Shown: positions 56,266 through 64,000 of the stretch, one piece after another | Position numbering within the stretch: the stretch's first letter is position 1 | How the letters are laid out: the number at the start of each line of letters is the position of its first letter | NCBI GenBank assembly: GCA_017654935.2 | Contig: CM065704.1 | Coordinates: 21,967,682 to 22,031,681, forward strand | DNA length: 64,000 nt | Reading direction: 5' to 3' | Origin: Phymorhynchus buccinoides | Taxonomy: Eukaryota; Mollusca; Gastropoda; Neogastropoda; Raphitomidae | Translations under genes and position numbers: made by a program | Notes under the pieces: generated by a model | The model's input: the letters and a program-made list of their open reading frames with translations, nothing else | Told to the model about the DNA's origin: nothing | Database searches by the model: none

Positions 56266-58788
56266 TAACTATATGACAATATTGATTGTCCTGCTTTGAT
56301 AGAAGTCTTTCCCTTTGAATGGTTTCTTATTCTTGCTGTTTTTATTTTTTTTATTACTAATTTAATATCGTAGTTAAGTTCATTGTTTTCCTACCATATT
56401 AATGCACATATAGACATGCATGTTTTTGGATGCTTGTATATCATTTTGGTATTTGAGTCACCGAAGGTTTAATAATGTGTCACTGGTGACTATATATATA
56501 ATACCATGACGCATTATTTGTACAGAAAGTAAGGGAACAAACAAACAAAAAAGACAACAAGAGCATAGATGTTGGTGGGTTTTTAAAAATAGATACCACC
56601 TGCTCGCTTTTGATTTTAACTGTTTCTCATTGGGCCTTCTTACAGTGAAATCTTTCTAATGGACTGTGTCAGGTTTTAGGATTCAGCCCCCCACCCTGAC
56701 AACTCTTCTGAAGCGATACTCTCGTGTGGTGCCCCCCAACGGTCGCTGCATTATGGCTTTTGATGACTTTGTCGCTCTCTGCGTGCGGCTTCGGGCATAT
56801 ACAGGTGACATGCGGCGTCTATTATCATCACTGTCACTGTCATTGTCGTCATTATCATCAACATTGTGCAGGTGTTGTTGTCATCATCATCATTATATTG
56901 TCATTATTAGCATCATCATCATCATCATCATCATAATGAGCAGCAGCTGCAGCATCTTACTCATGCTATCATCATTATCACCATTGTCATCAACATCATC
57001 GTTGCCACCATCTCCATCATCATTGTCATTGCCATCATCATCATCTTCATTCTAATTGTCATCGTCACCATTGTCATTACATTATCATCACCACCGTCAT
57101 GATCATCACTATCATCATTGTTATCATCATCGTCATAATGATGGTGAGATCATCATCAATTAAGTCATCATCACCACCATCATCATTATAATCATCATCG
57201 TCACCATTGTCATTACATTATCATCACCACCGTCAATTATCATCACTATCATCATTGTTATCATCATCAGCATAATGATGGTGAGATCATCATCAATTAA
57301 GTCATCATCACCACCATCATCATTATAATCATCATCGTCACCATTGTCATTACATTATCATCACCACCATCTTGACAATCACCATCATCATAATCATAAT
57401 AATGGTGAAACCATCATCAACATCATTATAGCTATGTCCATGTCAATGTTTTAACGTTGTCTCGTTCAGATGCTTTCCGTAAGAGAGACGCCCTGGAACA
57501 CGGACAGGAAACAGGAGCCTGTCATTTCAAGTATGATGATGTAAGTGCTTTGTCTTTCTTGGTCAAACATAACAAATCAAAGGTTATTATGGTGTTTTCT
57601 CTGTTATTATGATGTGCATGAGAGTGTGTTTGTGTTTATGCTTATGTATGCATGTGCTGATGTGTGTGTACATGAATGGGTGCATGCATATATGTCCGTC
57701 CATGTAGTCAAAGTTTCATTTCTATTCATGTTGCTAAAATACTTTGCTGACACAAAAGAGTTGCAACACTACGATTGTTGCCAAACCAAACACCATTCCA
57801 GTCATTAAACGTTTTCACACTTGACTTATACTCATGAGAAATTTATACTCATTATTCCTCCTTTACAGGTTTCACTAACAATTAAAAAAAAATTTTTAGG
57901 GTGGGTGGGGGGCATTAAATCTCTGCTTGAAATCAGAAAGGGCTATGTGAAGTTTGTTATATTTATAATTGATAGTTTACACTTAAAGCAAAGAAAAAAT
58001 CTGTTACCAGTCGCCGTGGCGTAGTGGTTAGCATCACAGACTACTGGCTGGGAGGTCTCGGGTTCGAATCCCATCAGAGGCGAGGGCTTTTTCGGTCCTG
58101 GACTGACTCCAACCCAGAGTCAGTGGATATGGCTCAATGGGAAGACTGAAACCACACAGTCAAGTTTCTTTCCGCTTAACGGATGTGATTCTGAGAGTGT
58201 TGCTCTAATTTCAAGACCAACACTGCAGGTGTCTGTAGTTCTCGGGCCTGGTTAACACAGGGATATCATTATGAAAGGAAGCGTAGAATACAGCCCTGTC
58301 ATGCAGTATCAGACCGATACGAAACTCCATAACATCATCATCATCATCATACTCATCCGCCTCATTTCCATCAATCATTTAAAAGAAAAATGTCTCATAT
58401 TCTGTGGCTTTGCAAGCCCTCCTCTCATGGTGACCTCAGTTTCGGTTTCCGATCCAGTCTATGCCTTGGTGCGTTCGGGTCAAAGTCATGGGGAGCAGTG
58501 TGTTCTGGGGAGCTGTCGGTGGACGGTTGTGGTGGCGCCTCACTCACGCTGGCTCTGTGACTAAAAGAATAGTGTAGTCAGTAGGGGACTTGGTAGGTGG
58601 TGTCCTGAACAGGCTCTACTGAACTCCACTGAAGTGACTCAGCAGCAGTGCAGTGTCTCCTCGGTTGGTTGCCTCCTGATGGCTTAACCTAGATTCGCTC
58701 AACATTGTGCTGATACATTTGCATCCCTCTGAATGACAATTTTGTGTCTGTTCTGTTTCAGTTCCTGCAGTGTGTGCTGTGTCTGTAA
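54805..58788 (+). CDS. Penta-EF-hand protein, sorcin/grancalcin group, C-terminal four exons
   Basis: Penta-EF-hand proteins are small cytosolic calcium sensors that dimerise through their fifth EF-hand (family knowledge). Exons 54805-54955, 56673-56804, 57470-57540 and 58762-58788 join in phases 0/1, 1/1, 1/0 and end in TAA (381 nt, 126 residues). Visible are the end of EF2 (KDGFMQYPEF), a canonical EF3 loop DCDNSGFMDARE (residues 30-41), EF4 (FRIQPPTLTTLLKRYS ... FDDFVALCVRLRAYT) and EF5 (DAFRKRDALEHG ... YDDFLQCVLCL). The pattern RAYTDAFRKRD ... YDDFLQ resembles grancalcin and sorcin more than calpain, ALG-2 or peflin. EF4 carries an extra VVPPNGRC-like insert. The glycine-rich N-terminus and EF1 are missing toward the gap. 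Confidence 0.88.
54969..55175. mobile_element. Palindromic MITE next to a penta-EF-hand donor
   Basis: Ends gggcctgccacactacatac and gtatgtagtgtagcaggccc are nearly perfect inverted repeats; pairing continues for about 70 bp per arm. A possible TTA duplication sits just outside each end, which fits PIF/Harbinger. Confidence 0.82.
55203..55930 (+). repeat. G-rich minisatellite, about 13 copies, penta-EF-hand intron
   Basis: The unit of about 48-62 bp is tggattctgctgttgatgaa followed by a run of G (some interrupted by A) and agagggttccctagggg. G runs reach over 20, so G-quadruplex formation is expected. Confidence 0.95.
55931..56660 (+). other. Penta-EF-hand intron, no further feature
   Basis: G/T-rich with short (GT)n and (GA)n near 56170-56266, then AT-rich to the acceptor. 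Confidence 0.5.
56673..56804 (+). CDS. Penta-EF-hand exon: EF4
   Basis: 132 nt, phase 1 to 1, acceptor gtgtcag and donor gtgaca. The EF4 loop is degenerate (RVVPPNGRCIMAFDDF), as in family members where EF4 no longer binds calcium, and is longer than in sorcin (YSTNGKITFDDY). Confidence 0.9.
56815..57435 (+). repeat. Imperfect ATC/TCA tract with a ~137-bp higher-order repeat
   Basis: The intron between penta-EF-hand exons 56673-56804 and 57470-57540 is almost entirely imperfect (TCA)n. Within it gtcaccattgtcattacatt recurs at roughly 137-bp spacing from about 57065. Confidence 0.88.
57470..57540 (+). CDS. Penta-EF-hand exon: EF5 first part
   Basis: 71 nt, phase 1 to 0, acceptor cgttcag and donor gtaagt. 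It encodes (D)AFRKRDALEHGQETGACHFK and YDD, the dimerising fifth EF-hand. Confidence 0.9.
58007..58348 (+). repeat. tRNA-headed SINE in a penta-EF-hand intron
   Basis: tRNA-like head 58010-58084 with box A tggcgtagtgg (58017-58027) and box B ggttcgaatcc (58061-58071). The body is about 250 bp and the tail is (ATC)n. The head pairs poorly as a cloverleaf, so a SINE is favoured over a tRNA gene. Confidence 0.78.
58762..58788 (+). CDS. Penta-EF-hand last coding exon
   Basis: Acceptor ctgtttcag with a good pyrimidine tract, then FLQCVLCL and TAA. The short hydrophobic end matches the FIQCVMSV-like terminus of sorcin. Phase 0 agrees with the previous exon. Confidence 0.88.
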   Translation, partial: FLQCVLCL

Positions 58789-60166
58789 AGAACCACGGGT
58801 CATTTCAAAAGTCATGAATTTACAGTGTATGGTAATTGTGATATCTGATGATTTTGTTTATCATGCTGCTTGGTTCGTTGTTGATGTGTAGATCTATGTC
58901 ATTTCTGAATATGTGCATTTTACTACAATAGGCACACCACATGCTCAGTCAAGTTTTATTTGCTCATATTTCAGTATTTTGAAAAAGGTCTGAAGAAAAG
59001 TTTGAATAAGAAAGGAAGCAGTATTATATAGTAAATCAGAAACAGTAAAGGTATATTTTGCTCTGGCATGACTATAAAGTTGGTTGAGAAAAGGTGGTTT
59101 AATGAATTTTAATCATGGGACCAATATATCCAGTAAACGTGCAGACAAAAACCTGAAGCAGTGATATAAAGGATGTGTTTTGCATTATTTAGGAAAAGTC
59201 GCAGAAGATATTTATAATTTGTTGAGATTGTTTATTGTTTTTTACTTTGCTGTTTTATTAGAAAATGTGTGCCTGTTATGATGAAGTTTACTTGTTAATG
59301 TTGTTTAATTTCATTTACATGTTTCATGGTTTATTTATGTGTTTCATAGCATGATTTGTTGTGGAATGTTGTTTAACATTCTTTTGCAATAATTTATCAA
59401 AGTTTTCTTTTGAAATTATTGTCAAACTTTTGTAACTGAAATTGTTCATCTTTCATACAAATGTTTTGTAAATGTTGGCATATAGTCAAATTGATATTGC
59501 AAATCAGATACACTCATTAAGATGCTCTTGTAAGAGTTACATAAAGGACTTAATTAAAATTTTGACTCTGTCAAACTAAAAAAAGCAGCTGAAAAACTGA
59601 AAAATCAAACCATCTTTTTTTTTCTTTTTTGCTCACCAACTTATGTTGGCTTTAGCTGGTTAACTCTCCATTCAGAACAGCTAGTATCTGATGACTTGTG
59701 TTTCTAGATATAGGTTATAGGGAAGAAGTCTTGTGTTTGACAGAATAAGTTTATTATTATGGGTAAATATTAACCAACTTCACAACATAAAATGTCACAG
59801 GAATGTGTTTGAATGTTTTTTTGGTGTTTTTTTTTCTTTCCTTTTCCCTGTAGTTTTGTTTTTGTTTTTCTTTCTTTATGGGGAATAGGTGAGTGTTTTT
59901 TGTTGTTGTTGTTTCCATTGCTTGTTGGTACCATTTGATCTTATCTAACGTTTATACTCCCTGGCATGACCCTTTTAACTGCTGACTAAATCATGGCAAC
60001 AGTGTCTGATTAACGAACTGTAACTGTGTGTCTCTTTGTTTTCACTTTTTGTTGTTCATTAATGACTTTCCCATGCTTTTTGATTGCTTTTCAAATAAGT
60101 GTTCCCATAATTGAACTCTGAACATTGAATTATGTATTGTAAACACAAAAATTCATTCCGTATTAT

Positions 60167-60172
60167 AATAAA
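60167..60172 (+). terminator. Possible proximal poly(A) signal
   Basis: AATAAA, 1.38 kb after the penta-EF-hand stop, in very AT-rich sequence. It would give a shorter 3'UTR. Confidence 0.4.
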
Positions 60173-60837
60173 TTAAAACCATTTTATGGGAATTGATCAT
60201 TTTTTTAAATGTCCTGTTGTCCCTTGATTACATACTGTGATAGTCAGTTTCTTGATTCCCTTTAGTTTCCATTATGCAGCCGCTAAGCAGAAGCTACTTA
60301 ATGTTTTGAATGGTGTTTGTCTGTTTCTGGCTGGCTGACTTTGTATGTGGATATGTATGTTACCATGATAGCGTTCGAACGGAGGCTGACATTTTGCATG
60401 GGGACAGGCACTGTCATGACTGCAATTTTTTTCGGCATCAACCAGATTTCAGGATTAAGAAAATGTCCATGAAAACTTTTCCGTATATCTAGGCCAAGTT
60501 TGATCATGAAGGTCATTGGTCAAAGGTCAAGGTCACTGGAACCAAAACTGCTTTATCTAGTGTTTTCACTCATGTTTTAAATGTATTTGTCATTTTTTAA
60601 AATGCTGAGTGTATCTACAGTATTATACCTTTTTTCTGTAAATAGTTCTCCATCAATGGACTTTTTTTTAAAATTATTATATTGTTTTGACCTCTTGTAC
60701 ACACCTGATGTTTTATAACAATGTTGTAAAGGTTCACTGTGAGATTCTAACCTAATTGTATAACTTATCTTTGACACTTGGTTTGTTTACATTATACACT
60801 TGATGTGGACATGTGTCTTCCCCTTATTTCCTTCCAT

Positions 60838-60843
60838 AATAAA
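60838..60843 (+). terminator. Poly(A) signal AATAAA with GT-rich downstream element
   Basis: AATAAA is followed within about 25 bases by gttttcaatgagtgtgtgtg, a strong GU-rich element supplied by a microsatellite. It lies about 2 kb after the penta-EF-hand stop codon. Confidence 0.6.
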
Positions 60844-60862
60844 GTGTTCCAAGTTTTCAATG

Positions 60863-60935
60863 AGTGTGTGTGTGTGCATGCGAGAGAGAGAAAGAGTGTG
60901 TGTGTCTGTGTGTGTGTGTGAGAGAGAGAGAAAGA

Positions 60936-61017
<82 letters not shown>

Positions 61018-61042
61018 AAGAATGTGTGTGTGTGTGAGCATT

Positions 61043-61073
<31 letters not shown>

Positions 61074-61103
61074 AAGAGTGTGTGTGTGTGTGTGTGAGCA
61101 TTT

Positions 61104-61136
<33 letters not shown>

Positions 61137-61164
61137 AAGAGTGTGTGTGTGTGTGTGAGCATTT

Positions 61165-61203
<39 letters not shown>

Positions 61204-61257
61204 CATTTGTGTATGCGTGGGGGAGGGGGGGGGGGTAAGAAAGAGAGAGAGAGAGAT
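60863..61257. repeat. Compound TG/GA repeat with ~65-bp higher order
   Basis: Blocks of (TG)n, gagcatttg and (GA)n-aaga repeat several times, so the array is a minisatellite built from microsatellites. It begins in the downstream element of the 60838 poly(A) signal. Confidence 0.93.
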
Positions 61258-61306
61258 CACACATTGGGAACACACTCACATGCAGGCTGTGCATGAAATG
61301 TCGAAT

Positions 61307-61312
61307 TTTATT
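61307..61312 (-). terminator. Possible poly(A) signal of a minus-strand transcript
   Basis: TTTATT on the plus strand (AATAAA on minus), followed on the minus strand by T/G-rich sequence. It would place the 3' end of a convergent gene just across the TG/GA repeat from the penta-EF-hand 3' end. No minus-strand coding exon is seen up to 64000. Confidence 0.25.
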
Positions 61313-61726
61313 AAGTACTTTACTAATTTTACCATAAAAAGAATCCACACAAAAATATATTTAAACAAAATAACCAAGCACTAAAGTACCCTCAATCTTA
61401 TGATAAAAATCTTAGTAGTAAAATACTGTGCAGTTGTATAATAAAAAATGCGCATGTTAATCAAATAGTGATTTTAAAATGCTCACTGAATCCCCCAAAA
61501 CATGTCACAACATAAAGCGATGCACTCTTTTTCTGTCATTCTCACTCTTTTCATTTCATTATTTTTACAATACCCTTTGGTTGTAACTGAGAATGACAAC
61601 AGGAACAAACAGAAGACGCAAAATCTAACTGCACAAAACCCAAATCAGCTGCACAGAAATGTTACATCTGGCATTAGGTACTATAAACAATAGTTAACTG
61701 TCCAGTCAAATAATAACTAATGGGAG

Positions 61727-61792
61727 GGGGGGGGGGGAGGGGAGGTGGGGGACGGGGGGGGGGGGGGGGGAGGGGGGGGAGGGGAGGGGGGC
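61727..61792 (+). repeat. G-run tract, quadruplex-prone
   Basis: Runs of 4 to 17 G separated by A, T or C over about 65 bp. Confidence 0.93.
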
Positions 61793-62789
61793 AGAGTTCT
61801 TTAAATTCCAAAAGACATGCTCTTCGGAACTTGTGCAAGTGCTGGGCAATCACAGATTTGTACAAACGGTTTCACATGGATTTCGGGCTCATAGCTTGGT
61901 GTCCTTAAGATCAAAAATCGGCTGCAAAGTGTTCTGAAAATAGACACATTTCTCTCAATGACAATAAACATTTTCCTGAATCTCTTACATGGAAAGTAAC
62001 AGGTGCACGTTTTTCATGGATTTTATACATGGGAAAAAAACAGGTGCATATTTTCATGGATTTCATACAGGGAAAGTAACAGGTGCCTAACAAACAGAAT
62101 AGGTAAGTTTGTTCCTAGAGAACATGTCCAAAAATGGAAGACGTTGCATCGCCTCTTTCAGTTCTATATAGGACACAGTAAATAGTACCAGTAGTTATCC
62201 AACAGGCAAACAAATGGAAGACTTAACATTGCAGAATCACACAAAAAATAATGCACAACAGAATTGTGCTAGTAATAGATGCATGTTCAAAGCATGCCCA
62301 CATTTTGTATTTCAGTCTCTGTGAGATTGAAAGCCAAAGGAATTTAACCCTATAGAAAAAAGAACAAGTAAAAACAGTCTGATTTAAGGCACACAATTCT
62401 GAACTTGTTTCGCTTGCTCAGTTTGATTTAATAACAAAACATTGCAACGGTCAAAATAAGGCAAAACAAGAACCAACAATATTTGATAACATTTCAATAA
62501 AATCTTTAAAAAATTCTTCATATAAAATTATCAAGTAACAGCAAAGGTTTGAATTCTGCATGTTAAGAACTTGTTTAATTCTTTGGTTTAATATTTTGAA
62601 ACACACTGGCACTTGTTGATTCATCCACAACATGATAACATATATATAAAAGAAAAAGAAAAAATCTCAATTTTGTTCAATCTAAACAGACACGATCCAG
62701 CAGTAAAATTCAGTGTTCAACAAAGGCAAAATGAAAATTGATTGAAAAAGTAATTAAACCAGGGACATTACATTCAAACATGAACAGCC

Positions 62790-62870
62790 CACAATAATAA
62801 TAATGAAGAAAACTTATATAGCGCACATTCCAGGCTAGCTGCTCATGGCGCTTTACAAAAAATACATTTA
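62790..62870 (+). repeat. (AAT)n-associated repeat, copy with GCGCTTTACA
   Basis: aataataataatgaagaaaa, cttatatagcgcacattcca, catggcgctttacaaaaaat; a common short repeat pattern in marine invertebrates. Confidence 0.6.
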
Positions 62871-62939
62871 ATCAAATCACATCAATACCCATGCCCGCAC
62901 GCACACAAGCACACACACTGACGAACATAGCATATCATT

Positions 62940-63090
62940 TACACGCGCATGCACACATACATACAGTACATACATACATACATACGTACGTACGTTCGTA
63001 CATACATACATACACACAGACACAAACACACACACATCCCCACACACGTGCATAAGCACATGCCAGCGCGCGCATGCACACACACACACT
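62940..63090. repeat. CATA/CGTA and CA repeats
   Basis: (CATA)n grading into cgtacgtacg and (CA)n. Confidence 0.92.
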
Positions 63091-63315
63091 TTCTGTCTCC
63101 CAACTTTCCCATGCCATTCATCATCCACACACGCTTTCATTCTCACAATCCGATCATGGTGGACAGTAGTGTTCAGAGAATAGATGGGTTTTCAGGTTGG
63201 TTTTGAAAATTGACAGAGAGAGAAACAATAAACTTTTAAGTAATCAAAAACTACCACATGTGGGGAATAGGAGATAGCAATAAATGAAAGGTTGAGTTTG
63301 AAAAAGGGAGTTGAC

Positions 63316-63694
63316 ATGTGACCCAGCACCAAGAAAAGGGACATTAAGTGTCAAACTGACCATTCTGAGAACATTATACAATTGAAAACTGCAGTCAATT
63401 CTCTTTCTAATGATACAAGAATCATACTTGTATCTATTTCCATATGAGCATTTAAATTTAGTAGGGTGAGCGTCGGCTATTTAGAGAACAGTCTAAAGTC
63501 TAGCCTAGCTGTAGAAAATGCATTGACCTACTCGTTTTAAAACACTTATAATACTATTTAGAGACCATAGTAAAGATAAGATGTTAGAGAACACAAAAAT
63601 ACCCATTACTCAAAATTGACAAAAAATGAGATTTTTGACTTTGCGAGAAACTAGCCCAGCGACTTAATGTCCCTTTCGTGGTGTTAGGTCACAT
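63316..63694. mobile_element. Foldback DNA element, complete copy
   Basis: Ends atgtgacccagcaccaagaa and cgtggtgttaggtcacat are inverted repeats of about 33 bp, including gggacattaagt. It matches 30870-31275 in the opposite orientation over nearly its whole length. Confidence 0.82.
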
Positions 63695-64000
63695 ATGTCG
63701 AATTGGGCACTTTGTGATGATAGTTTTCACCTCCAAATTTTGCGTATTATACTTCATCAATAAAATGAGCAAAACATAAGGCACCTTGTGTTAGACAAAT
63801 AGCATGTGAGGAAAACCATTTGCTGTTCCATTTGATTTTTGTGCATATTCAACTTCACGACTGAAAACAAACGCACACTTTCAAGTCAGGTGTCTGAACA
63901 TACCGGGTAATCATCATGATTTTCTTTCTGTTGTCTTTAACAGAAAAGATAAAAAAATGTATCTGCTGGACACATAAAAACGACAATAACGCACACACGC

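Larger units (their letters stand above)
58789..60860 (+). other. 3'UTR of the penta-EF-hand gene
   Basis: AT-rich sequence with no open frame or large array follows the TAA. There are AATAAA signals at 60167-60172 and 60838-60843; the second is followed by a T/G-rich stretch running into (GT)n, the usual downstream element. An AGGTCA-rich dispersed repeat (60300-60540) lies inside. The extent is inferred. Confidence 0.6.
61260..62780. other. No gene seen
   Basis: AT-rich sequence with a 58-62-bp imperfect repeat of catggattt.ataca.gg(g)aa around 61986-62085 and the G-run tract at 61727. Possibly the 3'UTR of a convergent minus-strand gene, unproven. Confidence 0.4.

Noticed and set aside
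58010..58084. Functional tRNA gene
   Set aside because: Boxes A and B are present but the cloverleaf pairs poorly, and a SINE body with an (ATC)n tail follows.
54805..58788. Calpain large-subunit C-terminus
   Set aside because: The ending YDDFLQCVLCL and RAYTDAFRKRD match the sorcin/grancalcin group; calpains end with an LxxWLxxxL-type motif instead.

Overview
This is eukaryotic, intron-rich animal DNA, most likely from a lophotrochozoan and probably a mollusc or gastropod. The signs are very dense microsatellites and minisatellites, many short foldback DNA transposons, tRNA-headed SINE-like repeats, and GT-AG exons coding for animal proteins. There is no operon, rRNA or CRISPR array, and nothing looks bacterial. 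The species assignment is an inference.

Two genes can be reconstructed. The first, on the minus strand (51682 down to 18300), is the C-terminal two thirds of sorting nexin 13 (SNX13). It has 17 exons with consistent splice phases, summing to 1857 nt (618 codons plus TGA). It covers the RGS domain, an acidic linker, the PX domain and the C-terminal nexin domain. The second, on the plus strand (54805 to 58788), is the last four coding exons (126 codons plus TAA) of a penta-EF-hand protein of the sorcin/grancalcin group, with a 3'UTR ending near an AATAAA at 60838. The two genes are head-to-head. Both lose their 5' exons into a block of exactly 500 N (52326-52825), so the real gap is probably much longer, or the join is artificial.

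Layout: 1-7.3 kb holds dispersed repeats, a long palindrome, pogo-like foldbacks and microsatellites. 7.3-18.3 kb lies downstream of SNX13 and may include a long 3'UTR; it holds a degenerate array, two related hairpins, and 75-bp and ~98-bp minisatellites. 18.3-51.7 kb is SNX13. 52.3-52.8 kb is the gap. 53.6-54.4 kb is a TTAA-flanked foldback element. 54.8-60.9 kb is the penta-EF-hand gene. 60.9-64 kb holds simple repeats and another foldback element.

The most striking feature is in SNX13. Several of its tandem arrays have repeat units that span an exon/intron junction, so splice sites, sometimes with the adjoining exon end, are copied many times. This is seen at the donors of the exons at 30565-30697 (six donors, 41-bp period), 28173-28283 (five extra partial exons), 22500-22642 (extra partial copies) and 19912-20024 (five extra donors at 132/135 bp, all in frame). 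It is also seen at the acceptors of 19912-20024 (76-bp array) and 50376-50431 (83-bp duplication). In principle this offers a ladder of alternative splice sites, in two cases frame-preserving. Use of these sites is untested.
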